The notes below the pieces were generated by a model that made no database searches, was not told the DNA's origin, and saw nothing but the letters and a program-made list of their open reading frames with translations. A program made the position numbers and the translations under genes. Shown in pieces: positions 16,857-26,390 of a DNA stretch of 64,000 nt; position 1 is the stretch's first letter; each line of letters starts with the position of its first letter. Source of the DNA: SSSZ01 sp036732025 (GTDB lineage: Bacteria > Pseudomonadota > Gammaproteobacteria > Burkholderiales > Rhodocyclaceae); NCBI GenBank assembly GCA_036732025.1, contig DAINDE010000001.1:62001-126000 (forward strand), given 5' to 3'.

Positions 16857-18463
16857 TCGACGACCCCTTCCGCGCCGGCCTCGCTTCCGGCTGGCGGCAC
16901 ATCGATGCCGCCGACCTCGCCGCCGACGCCACCCTCGAGGCCGACGTCGTCATCGTCGGCAGCGGCGCCGGCGGCGGCGTCAGCGCCGACCTGCTGAGCG
17001 CCGCCGGGCTCCGGGTGATCATCGTCGAAGAAGGGCCGCTCTTCACCACCGGCGACTTCCGCATGCGCGAGGCCGACGCCTACCCGGCGCTGTACCAGGA
17101 ATCCGCCGCCCGCAAGACCGCCGACAAGGCCATCAACATCCTCCAGGGCCGCTGCGTGGGCGGCTCGACGACGGTGAACTGGACCAGCAGCTTCCGCACC
17201 CCGCCCGCCACCCTGGCCTGGTGGCAACAGGCCCACGGCCTCGCCCAGCTCTCCGAAGACGCCCTCGCCCCCTGGTTCCAGGCCATGGAAGCCCGCCTCG
17301 GCATCCGCCCCTGGCCCGGCGAGCCCAACGCCAACAACGCGCTGCTGGCCCGGGGCGCCGCCCGGCTCGGCATCCCCACCGCCGTCATCCCCCGCAACGT
17401 GCGCCGCTGCTGGAACCTGGGCTACTGCAGCATGGGCTGCCCGACCAACGCCAAGCAGTCCATGCTGCTCACCACCCTGCCCGCCGCCCTGGCCCGGGGC
17501 GCCACCCTGGTCTCCCGCCTGCGGGCCCAGGCCTTCGTCTTCACCGGGCAGCGGGCGACGGCACTCCGTGCCCTGGCCCTGGGGCGGGACGGCATCGCCC
17601 CCAGCGGCGCCACCGTCACCCTGCGCGCCCGCCACTTCGTCCTGGCCGGCGGCGCCATCAACTCACCGGCCCTGCTGCTGCGCAGCGCCAGCCCCGACCC
17701 CCACGGCCACCTGGGCCGGCGCACCTTCCTCCACCCCACGGTCGTCTCCGCCGCCCGCTTCCCCCAGGCGGTGAAGGGCTACGCCGGGGCGCCGCAGTCG
17801 GTCTATTCCGACCACTTCCTGCACCAGCACCCCATCGACGGCCCCCTGGGCTTCAAGCTGGAAGTTCCGCCCCTGCACCCGGTGCTGTTCTCCACCACCC
17901 TGCCCGGCTTCGGCCGCGACCACGCCGCTACCATGGCCGACTTCCCCCGCACCCAGGCAGTCATCGCCCTGCTGCGGGACGGCTTCCACCCGCAAAGCCG
18001 GGGCGGTACGGTAACGCTGCGCGGCGACGGCTCGCCCCGCCTCGACTACCCCCAGAACGAGCCGATCTGGGAAGGCGCCCGCCGCGCCCTCCTGGCCATG
18101 GCGGAAATCCAGTTCGCCGCCGGCGCCGAAACGGTGCGCCCGGTACACGAAGCCGCCCCGGCCTACGCCGGCCTCGCCGCCGCCCGCGCCGGCATCGCCG
18201 CCCTGCCCCTGGCGCCGCTGGCCTGCCGCGTGGTCAGCGCCCACGTCATGGGCGGCTGCGCCATGGCCGACGCCCCGGCCCACGGCGTCGCCGACCACCG
18301 GGGCCGCCATTTCCAGATCGAAAACCTCTCCATCCACGACGGCTCCCTCTTCCCCACCAGCATCGGCGCCAACCCGCAGCTTTCCATCTACGGCCTGGTG
18401 GCCAGGAACAGCGCCCTGCTGGCCGCCGAATTGACCGGCCGGCCAGCTCCCCCCATCTTCTGA
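16853..18463 (+). CDS. GMC-family FAD-dependent oxidoreductase
   Basis: A 536-residue flavoprotein. The FAD-binding motif ADVVIVGSGAGGGVSA is at about 30-45; GRCVGGSTTVNW is the GMC signature 1 region; GGAINSPALLLRS is signature 2; the C-terminal SAHVMGGCAMAD and GSLFPTSIGANPQLSIYGL carry the conserved catalytic/FAD region. CWNLGYCSMGCPTNAKQS is a cysteine-rich stretch typical of the long-chain/secondary alcohol dehydrogenase branch. It probably oxidises a lipophilic alcohol and passes electrons to a membrane carrier, with the preceding Tat subunit for export. The substrate is not deducible. Confidence 0.85.
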   Translation: MIDDPFRAGLASGWRHIDAADLAADATLEADVVIVGSGAGGGVSADLLSAAGLRVIIVEEGPLFTTGDFRMREADAYPALYQESAARKTADKAINILQGRCVGGSTTVNWTSSFRTPPATLAWWQQAHGLAQLSEDALAPWFQAMEARLGIRPWPGEPNANNALLARGAARLGIPTAVIPRNVRRCWNLGYCSMGCPTNAKQSMLLTTLPAALARGATLVSRLRAQAFVFTGQRATALRALALGRDGIAPSGATVTLRARHFVLAGGAINSPALLLRSASPDPHGHLGRRTFLHPTVVSAARFPQAVKGYAGAPQSVYSDHFLHQHPIDGPLGFKLEVPPLHPVLFSTTLPGFGRDHAATMADFPRTQAVIALLRDGFHPQSRGGTVTLRGDGSPRLDYPQNEPIWEGARRALLAMAEIQFAAGAETVRPVHEAAPAYAGLAAARAGIAALPLAPLACRVVSAHVMGGCAMADAPAHGVADHRGRHFQIENLSIHDGSLFPTSIGANPQLSIYGLVARNSALLAAELTGRPAPPIF

Positions 18464-18465
18464 CC

Positions 18466-19344
18466 ATGGTTCCCGTCTCCCTCTTCCTCTGGCTCGGCGC
18501 CGAAATCGCCGCCTGGCTCGCCGTCGCCCACGGCTGGCTGGGCCTGCCCTGGCCCGCCGCCTGTCTGGCCGCCCTCGGCGGGCTCCTCGGCCTGCGGGCC
18601 GGCATCATCGGCGTCACCTGGGCCTTCGCCGCCGCCTACGGCGAGGCCCCGCCCCTCGGCCCCTGGCGCTGGCTGCGTATGGCCATCGCGGAGTACCTCG
18701 CCTTCCTCTGCCTCTTTCTCGCCGTCACCCCCTTCGAGCGGCTGTGGATGGGCCGCGACCGCCTGGCCCCCTGCCGGCGCCCCATTCTCCTCGTCCACGG
18801 CTACGCCTGCAGCCGGGGCATGTGGTGGTGGCTACGCCGCCGGCTCGAAGCGGCGGGCTACGTGGTGGCCACCGTCAGCCTGACGCCGCCCTACACCAGC
18901 ATCGCCAAGCTGGTGCCCCAACTCGCCCGGCGGGTGGATGAAGTCTGCGCCGCCACCGGCGCGGAAAAGCTGATCCTCGTCGCCCACAGCATGGGCGGCC
19001 TCGTCTGCCGCAGCTACCTGGCCCGCTTCGGCGGCGACCGGGTGGAGCGCCTCCTCACCCTGGCCACCCCCCACGCCGGCACCGAACTCGCCCGCATCGG
19101 CATCGGCCAGAACGCCCGGGAAATGGAGCCGGGCTCCGTCTGGCTGCGCGACCTCGACGCCGAACCCTCCCCCGTGCCCATCGTCGCCCTGTGCAACCGC
19201 CACGACAATTTCGTCATGCCCGACCGCAATCAGTCGCTGCCCGGCGCCGAGGAGGTCACGGTGGATGGCACCGGCCATCTGGCGCTGTTGTTTTCCGATG
19301 CGACGGCGGAAGTTGTCATTCGTGAGACAGGGAAGGCTGCGTAA
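18466..19344 (+). CDS. Membrane-anchored alpha/beta hydrolase (lipase-like)
   Basis: A 292-residue protein: two or three N-terminal membrane helices (about 5-50 and 68-88), then an alpha/beta-hydrolase domain. LLVHGYACSRGMWW is the HG oxyanion region. Ser175 in VAHSMGGLV is the nucleophile (GxSxG form), followed by LTLATPHAGT, HDNFVMP and GTGHLALL with candidate Asp and His. LTLATPHAGTELA is common in triacylglycerol lipase-like proteins. The ATG at 18466 lies three bases after the GMC stop, so it is in the same operon and may release the substrate for the upstream oxidoreductases. Confidence 0.8.
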   Translation: MVPVSLFLWLGAEIAAWLAVAHGWLGLPWPAACLAALGGLLGLRAGIIGVTWAFAAAYGEAPPLGPWRWLRMAIAEYLAFLCLFLAVTPFERLWMGRDRLAPCRRPILLVHGYACSRGMWWWLRRRLEAAGYVVATVSLTPPYTSIAKLVPQLARRVDEVCAATGAEKLILVAHSMGGLVCRSYLARFGGDRVERLLTLATPHAGTELARIGIGQNAREMEPGSVWLRDLDAEPSPVPIVALCNRHDNFVMPDRNQSLPGAEEVTVDGTGHLALLFSDATAEVVIRETGKAA

Positions 19345-19376
19345 CCCGCTTTTCAGGGAACCAATGCGCTACGATA

Positions 19377-19394
19377 TGTTCAATATATTGAACA
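19377..19394. promoter_or_regulatory. Perfect 18-bp palindrome, probable operator of the XRE regulator
   Basis: TGTTCAATATATTGAACA is identical to its reverse complement and lies 18 bp before the ATG of the XRE-type gene, in a short AT-rich patch. Its position over the promoter suggests autorepression. Confidence 0.6.
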
Positions 19395-19412
19395 ATTATT
19401 GGTGAGCGCACC

Positions 19413-19898
19413 ATGTATTTCGAGGAAATTGGGCTCCGCATCAGGGAAGCGAGAAAGGCCAAGGGCATCACCCAGGTTGCCCTTGCCCAGACCACCGGTC
19501 TTTCGCGCACCACGGTCAATCAACTGGAAGCAGGCGCCTTCCCCGACCTCGGCGTCAGGAAACTACTAGCCATTCTCGACGCGCTCGGACTCGCCATGAA
19601 CATCAAACCCTGCACCCCGGATGAGAAACAGGATTTCCTCGAACTCGCCTGTATTTCCGCCAACGTCAGCTATCGCGATTCCCTGGCGAAGGAGGAACTC
19701 GCCCACGTCCTGGCCACCGGCAAGGTGCCCCCGGAAAAACGGCCACACCTGCGCGTGGTGTTCGACGAACTACCGCCGGCAATCTTCGACGGATTGATCC
19801 GCCAGGTAAGCGCCTGGTGCCCGGAAGAACGCCTTTCCCGGAACCTGGCGTCGATTGCCCAGCAGATTCAAAGCACCAAGAGACCTACCGCCCAATAA
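19413..19898 (+). CDS. XRE-family helix-turn-helix regulator with C-terminal domain
   Basis: A 161-residue protein. Residues about 5-62 form an XRE HTH (IREARKAKGITQVALAQTTGLSRTTVNQLEAG). The remaining 100 residues carry a helical domain of unknown role with PAIFDGLIRQVSAWCPEERLSRNLASIAQQ. A gene of this form is often the antitoxin/repressor half of a pair, but no toxin gene follows; the next element is a repeat and then katG on the same strand. The palindrome directly upstream suggests self-control. GC content is lower than that of the preceding genes. Confidence 0.75.
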   Translation: MYFEEIGLRIREARKAKGITQVALAQTTGLSRTTVNQLEAGAFPDLGVRKLLAILDALGLAMNIKPCTPDEKQDFLELACISANVSYRDSLAKEELAHVLATGKVPPEKRPHLRVVFDELPPAIFDGLIRQVSAWCPEERLSRNLASIAQQIQSTKRPTAQ

Positions 19899-19920
19899 TC
19901 CAGTAAGCCAACACCAACCT

Positions 19921-19984
19921 CCGTTCGGGCTGAGCCTGTCGAAGCCCTTTGTGCACCGCCCTTCGACAGGCTCAGGGCGAACGG
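19921..19984. repeat. REP-like inverted repeat (copy 1)
   Basis: A 27-bp left arm beginning CCGTTCGGGCTGAGCC and a 27-bp right arm ending GGGCGAACGG form a near-perfect hairpin with a 10-bp spacer, in the 234-bp stretch between the XRE gene and katG. Both arms recur identically at 29455-29539. This is the GAGCCTGTCGAAG-type extragenic repeat common in betaproteobacteria. Nothing else is evident in this intergenic stretch apart from the katG leader. Confidence 0.8.
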
Positions 19985-20132
19985 TGAAGTGCGGTGTTGC
20001 GATACTGCTTCACCCATCCCGATAGCCAACCCCCATCGCCCCCATTGAAGCAATTCAATGGTATCTCCCGCCCCCCGCTCCTAAGCTGAACAGGCCGAAA
20101 CACCTATTCAACCCAGAGAGAGAGGCAAGATC

Positions 20133-22328
<2,196 letters not shown>

Positions 22329-22353
22329 GCGCCACACTCCAGGGTGCCCGGAC

Positions 22354-22399
22354 GTTCCGTTATGTCGGTAGATATTGACAACTACCGACGTAACGGAAC
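22354..22399 (+). promoter_or_regulatory. 18-bp-arm inverted repeat with an embedded -35 TTGACA: operator/promoter of the AbiEi gene
   Basis: GTTCCGTTATGTCGGTAG and CTACCGACGTAACGGAAC pair with one mismatch around a 10-bp spacer, ending 12 bp before the ATG at 22411. TTGACA (22375-22380) lies in the spacer. Family knowledge: AbiEi antitoxins repress their own promoter by binding inverted repeats, which fits exactly. Confidence 0.7.
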
Positions 22400-22410
22400 A
22401 TTCTGCATCC

Positions 22411-23010
22411 ATGGACGCAACGCCCCAAACCATCATCGACCTCGCCCGCCAGCGCGGCCTTATCCGGCCCGGCGACCTGGAGCCCCTGGGCCTACCGCGG
22501 GTCGGCCTCACGCGGCTCGTCCGCCAAGGCGCTCTCGTCCGCATCGGCCGGGGGCTCTACGCCCTGCCGGACCGGGCGGTTTCCGAACACGCATCGCTGA
22601 CCGAAGCCGCCCGCAAACACCCACAAGGCGTCGTGTGCCTGCTTTCGGCCCTGCGCTTCCACGACCTCACCACCCAGGCGCCCTTCGAGGTCTGGCTCGC
22701 CATCCCCAACAAGGCCCGCGCTCCCCGGGCAGACTACCCGCCGCTACGCATCGTCCGCTTCTCTGCCCCACTCCTTGCCGACGGCGTCGAAGAGCACCCC
22801 ATCGACGGCATCCCCGTGCGCATCACCAGCATTGCGAGAACGGTGGCCGACTGCTTCAGATACCGCAACAAAATCGGCCTCGACGTCGCCCTGGAAGCCC
22901 TGCGCGAAGCCTGGAAAACCAGGCGCGTCGTCATGGACGAACTGTGGCGCTGCGCCCAGCTGTGCCGCGTGGCCAACGTCATGCGCCCCTACCTGGAGAG
23001 CCTCACTTGA
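22411..23010 (+). CDS. AbiEi-family antitoxin/transcriptional repressor (type IV toxin-antitoxin), orphaned
   Basis: A 199-residue protein. The N-terminal winged-helix part (TIIDLARQRGLIRPGDLEPLGLPRVGLTRLVRQGALVRIGRGLYALPD) is the AbiEi N-terminal domain; the C-terminal part has VVCLLSALRFHDLTTQ, VWLAIPNKARAPR and SIARTVADCFRYRNKIGLDVALEALRE, also family-typical. The ATG at 22411 gives the normal N-terminus; the TTG at 22375 is really the -35 element. The cognate AbiEii nucleotidyltransferase should overlap the 3' end. Only a 12-codon remnant is there, so the antitoxin has no visible toxin. Confidence 0.85.
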   Translation: MDATPQTIIDLARQRGLIRPGDLEPLGLPRVGLTRLVRQGALVRIGRGLYALPDRAVSEHASLTEAARKHPQGVVCLLSALRFHDLTTQAPFEVWLAIPNKARAPRADYPPLRIVRFSAPLLADGVEEHPIDGIPVRITSIARTVADCFRYRNKIGLDVALEALREAWKTRRVVMDELWRCAQLCRVANVMRPYLESLT

Positions 23011-23045
23011 GCAAGTGCAACACCACCTCCGCCTCGCTTGCCTAG
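23007..23045 (+). pseudogene. Remnant of an AbiEii toxin gene
   Basis: A TTG overlapping the AbiEi stop opens a 12-codon frame (read as MSKCNTTSASLA with TTG as Met) closed by TAG. Its start overlap and first residues are like the beginning of AbiEii toxins, which are normally about 250-300 residues. No nucleotidyltransferase motif is seen in the next 300 bp, so the rest appears deleted. Confidence 0.4.
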
Positions 23046-23344
23046 TCGACAAGCCCTGCACCATCTCACATGACATAGGCGTTTAATTGCCACGAAACTA
23101 AATCATCTGCGCTACCATAAGCGCAAAAAAATGTTGGACAGGCGTCAGACGCCAGTGCGTCGATAGGGAACGCAGCCCAAGTAGAGGTCTTCGACTGTTG
23201 TCCCTTACGAACGACTGTGCCCCGCACGCGGGACAAGCCTTGTCGGGCCGAGCCATAGTGCCTCAACAATTCTCCGTCACCGCCAAGGCCGGCATTGATG
23301 CATCATTTTCGAGAACGTATTCGAGATAGAACCAGGGAACCATC
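23046..23344. other. Gene-free stretch of lower GC in the accessory island
   Basis: About 300 bp between the AbiEii remnant and the coiled-coil gene. I see no convincing gene: a 67-codon reverse frame at 23066-23269 has no ribosome site and no recognisable content. The stretch has near-50% GC segments and an A-run near 23126. It probably contains the promoter of the following two-gene unit. Confidence 0.4.
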
Positions 23345-24652
23345 ATGAAAAGTACTTTGGCCGAACTCGGCACGCTGGCTACCAGATGGGAGGCTTTGCG
23401 AAAGCAGCGGCCGAGTGAAAACGATTTGAGCCAATGGGGTTACTCAGGCATCAAGGCCAAGGACATAGACGACATATTCAACTCATGGCAGGAAGGGTTG
23501 GAGATTGCGGTTTCCAGAACACGTGCAGCCGAGCAGCCGGAAGAACGCATCATTGATGCGACCGTTGCCAAGTTAATGCGCGAAACTCGTCCGCATGTCG
23601 ACAACGCCCAAAGCAATGGTGTGGGATGGTTGATGCAGAGTACGCCGTTCATGGCGAACTTGTCGTTGATTGCTGGGCACCTGTCAGTTGTGCTCGCAAA
23701 GCGCAGCGATCTACGTAAGGGGCTGCTCAAAATTGCCGCCTCCAATCTCAACGATGAAATCCTGTCCGTCGAGAAACTTGCCCCTCTTGCCAAGCAGATC
23801 GTGCAGCATCATGAAATGATATGCGAGCAGTCGGAATCGGTTAAGGCTGCGGTAAAGGAGTCGCAGGAAACCAGCGAAGAACTGACTGCGGTTAGGGAAA
23901 AGGTCTTAGCAGATCAAAGTGCCGTCGCCACTTTGCTTGCATCCGCGAATAAGAATCAGGTGGAATTGAGGCAACATGCCGAAACGCTGGAGGCGCTCAT
24001 CGAATCATCACAGGCCACCCTTGATGAGATCGCGAAGCAGAAATCTGATGCGGACAAGCACATTGCTACTGGAACAGAGTTGCTTGCCAACGCGAATGCG
24101 CAACTGACAAAGGCATTGCAAGACATCAATCGGCAAGGTCTAGCAGGTGCATTCTCTGGACAGGCGGTTGTTGTTGCTGGCGAACGAAAGAAATGGGTCG
24201 CGGCGTTTGGTATATCTATCGCGTGGCTGATCTATGTCGCCTATCGCATCGTTGACACTGCCTCTGGCAGCGGAACACCTCCATTTGACCCCACCAATTT
24301 TTTGCGTGGGCTTCCGTTGGCTGCTCCAGGCATCTGGTTAGGTTGGCTTTCGGCAAGACAGATAGGTATTTTGGCGCGTATTCAACAGGACTACGCTTAC
24401 AAAGCGTCGACGGCTGTTGCGTTCGAGGGCTACAAGAAAGAAGTGGCAAGCGCAAACGATCAAGCCTTGTTTAACCAGTTGCTCGAAACTGCGGTTACCA
24501 ACTTCGGTGAGAATCCAGTCAGGCTTTACGACAAGAAAGGCGATGACCATGGTCACCCTGTCGAAGCACTGGTTGAGAAAATCAAGGATCCTGAAACCAG
24601 AGGATTTGTTGTCGAGATATTTAAAGCAATGAAGCCGGAACCCAAGAAGTAG
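23345..24652 (+). CDS. Coiled-coil protein with two C-terminal membrane helices, unknown function
   Basis: A 435-residue protein. Residues about 130-265 are a long predicted coiled coil with heptad-like Leu/Ala/Glu pattern. Two hydrophobic helices lie at about 284-302 and 320-342, followed by a soluble tail with RIQQDYAYKASTAVAFEGYKKEV. No enzymatic motif is visible. GC content (about 50-52%) is far below the chromosome around it, a sign of transfer. It is followed after 10 bp by a DUF3800 gene, so the two form a probable operon. The form (cytosolic sensor-like coil plus membrane anchor, next to a putative nuclease and an AbiE remnant) suggests defence, but that is inference. Confidence 0.7.
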   Translation: MKSTLAELGTLATRWEALRKQRPSENDLSQWGYSGIKAKDIDDIFNSWQEGLEIAVSRTRAAEQPEERIIDATVAKLMRETRPHVDNAQSNGVGWLMQSTPFMANLSLIAGHLSVVLAKRSDLRKGLLKIAASNLNDEILSVEKLAPLAKQIVQHHEMICEQSESVKAAVKESQETSEELTAVREKVLADQSAVATLLASANKNQVELRQHAETLEALIESSQATLDEIAKQKSDADKHIATGTELLANANAQLTKALQDINRQGLAGAFSGQAVVVAGERKKWVAAFGISIAWLIYVAYRIVDTASGSGTPPFDPTNFLRGLPLAAPGIWLGWLSARQIGILARIQQDYAYKASTAVAFEGYKKEVASANDQALFNQLLETAVTNFGENPVRLYDKKGDDHGHPVEALVEKIKDPETRGFVVEIFKAMKPEPKK

Positions 24653-24662
24653 CAGTACTTTC

Positions 24663-25397
24663 ATGAAACTCCTCTTCCTCGACGAATCCGGCGATCACAA
24701 CCTGGCGGTCATAGACCCTCAGTATCCGCTCTTCGTGCTCGGAGGAATCATCGTCGACAAGGGCTATGCCGAGGGGCCGATGACCGACGCGGTGCGGGCC
24801 TTTAAGCACCGCCTGTTCGGTCGCGACGACATCATCCTGCACACTGCGGACATCACCCGCAACCGCAACGGCTTCGAGGCAATGAAGAACGCCGCCTTCC
24901 GGGAGCGGTTCTACGCCGAACTGAACGAGTTGATGCGCAGCCTCGACTACAAGGTAGTGGCCTGCGCCATCCGCAAGGACGAGCATATCGCCCGCTACGG
25001 CGTGGCGGCCCTCGATCCGTATTTGCTAAGCCTCGATCTGCTGGTTGAGCGATTCGCTTTCGACGTGGGCAACGTGTCTGGCGGCGGCCTGATCGTCGCC
25101 GAACGCCGCGACCCGACACTGGATCACGAACTGGAACTGGCGTGGTTGAACTTGAAGATTCAGGGCACTCGCTTCCAGCAGGCCAAGGACATCGAGAAGC
25201 GGATTCTGGCGATGAACCTGCGCGCGAAGTCGGAGAACATCGTCGGTCTGCAACTGGCCGACCTGGTGGTGACGCCCATTGGTCGGCATGTGCTCGGCAA
25301 GCCAAGCAAGGAAGATTTCGAGATTGTCCGCTCGAAACTGCGCCGGAGTCGAACTGGCGTCGTAGAGGGGTATGGGCTGGTTGTGCTGCCCAAATGA
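24663..25397 (+). CDS. DUF3800 domain protein
   Basis: A 244-residue protein beginning with the DUF3800 hallmark LFLDESGD (Asp7, Glu8, Asp11). A middle acidic site is in VAERRD and the C-terminal GLQLADLVV (Asp in LAD) completes the conserved acidic set. The fold is thought to be RNase H-like and these proteins are frequent in defence islands and mobile DNA; no activity has been shown for this one. It starts 10 bp after the coiled-coil gene. A membrane coiled-coil partner is not one of the standard named systems I can recall. Confidence 0.8.
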   Translation: MKLLFLDESGDHNLAVIDPQYPLFVLGGIIVDKGYAEGPMTDAVRAFKHRLFGRDDIILHTADITRNRNGFEAMKNAAFRERFYAELNELMRSLDYKVVACAIRKDEHIARYGVAALDPYLLSLDLLVERFAFDVGNVSGGGLIVAERRDPTLDHELELAWLNLKIQGTRFQQAKDIEKRILAMNLRAKSENIVGLQLADLVVTPIGRHVLGKPSKEDFEIVRSKLRRSRTGVVEGYGLVVLPK

Positions 25398-25639
25398 AAG
25401 GGGCCAACCCCCGCTACGCAGTGATCAGCCCACGCCCTTATTATCCACAAAGAGATTGAGAATTCAATAAAAATCAAGGTGAATTGCGTCCACCTTGTGA
25501 TCGTATCTTCGTCCTTTCGGCGCGTAGCCACCAAATTGTGCAAGGCAGCTTGGCCGACGACCCATCCTACCGCTAACCCCCTGCCCACCACTCTGTAGTA
25601 CCCTACCCCCCCTTTGAGCAGTCGGAAGTCGGTTTTTGT

Positions 25640-26383
25640 ATGGCGCAGGCATTGCCGCGATCGAGTTTCACCAGTTCCCGGCTGGTGCGCGTGCTGGCCG
25701 AGATGGCGGTGGCGGAGGTTGGCGCGGAGCGGCCGACCGTGGCGGAGCGGCTGGGGCAGTGGCTGGACTTCACGGATTCCATCGCCCTTTCCGGCGCCCT
25801 GGCGGGCGGCGGCAACCTGCGCGGGGCCGCGCCGGCGGCCGGGGCCGAGACCCTGCGGGCAGACTTTGCCCGGGTGCGGAATTTCCTGGCGGAATCCATC
25901 GTCAATGACGGAGTGCTCAATCCGGGCCCGGCCCGGGTAAAATTACCCCTCCCGGCGTTGGATGCCGCTGCCGAAAGTGCGGCGGATTTCGACCCCTATC
26001 ATCGGTATTACCTCGCCCACCAGCGGGACATGGGCAGCAGTATCGCCCCCCTGCGCGCCAATGCGCGGGCCGCGCTGGCGGGCCGGTCCCCCTCCCTCAA
26101 GCAACTCGCCGATCTGGATGCGGTGCTGGAGCAGGCCCTGGGCGCCCGCGAACGCAACCTGCTGGCGACGGTGCCCCTGCTGCTGGCCAAGCGCTTTGCG
26201 CACTTGCACGCAGCGCACGTGGCGGCCCTGGGCGAGGCGGCGGACGATGTGCAGCGCTGGCTGCAGCCGGGGGGCTGGCTCACCGCCTTTTGCAAGGACA
26301 TGCGGGCGGTGCTGCTGGCGGAACTGGAATTGCGCCTGGCGCCCGTGGCCGGGTTGATCGAGGCGCTTGGCAACGAGGATTGA
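25640..26383 (+). CDS. DUF3348 family protein
   Basis: A 247-residue soluble helical protein with the DUF3348 pattern: RSSFTSSRLVRVLAEM at the N-terminus, a central FDPYHRYYLAHQRDMGSSIAPLRANARAALAG, and a C-terminal FCKDMRAVLLAELELRLAPVAGLIEAL. Function is unknown. In many betaproteobacteria it is the first gene of a four-gene set with DUF802, an OmpA-like protein and DUF2894, the order found here. It ends 7 bp before the DUF802 ATG, so one operon. The 240 bp upstream hold no gene I can support. Confidence 0.85.
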   Translation: MAQALPRSSFTSSRLVRVLAEMAVAEVGAERPTVAERLGQWLDFTDSIALSGALAGGGNLRGAAPAAGAETLRADFARVRNFLAESIVNDGVLNPGPARVKLPLPALDAAAESAADFDPYHRYYLAHQRDMGSSIAPLRANARAALAGRSPSLKQLADLDAVLEQALGARERNLLATVPLLLAKRFAHLHAAHVAALGEAADDVQRWLQPGGWLTAFCKDMRAVLLAELELRLAPVAGLIEALGNED

Positions 26384-26390
26384 CGCAGCA

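Noticed and set aside
19921..19984. Intrinsic terminator for the XRE gene
   Set aside because: The stem is strong but lacks a T-run and is a dispersed repeat; read-through cannot be judged, so it is listed as a repeat only.
23066..23269. 67-codon reverse frame in the accessory island
   Set aside because: No ribosome site, no recognisable motif, low-complexity codon use.
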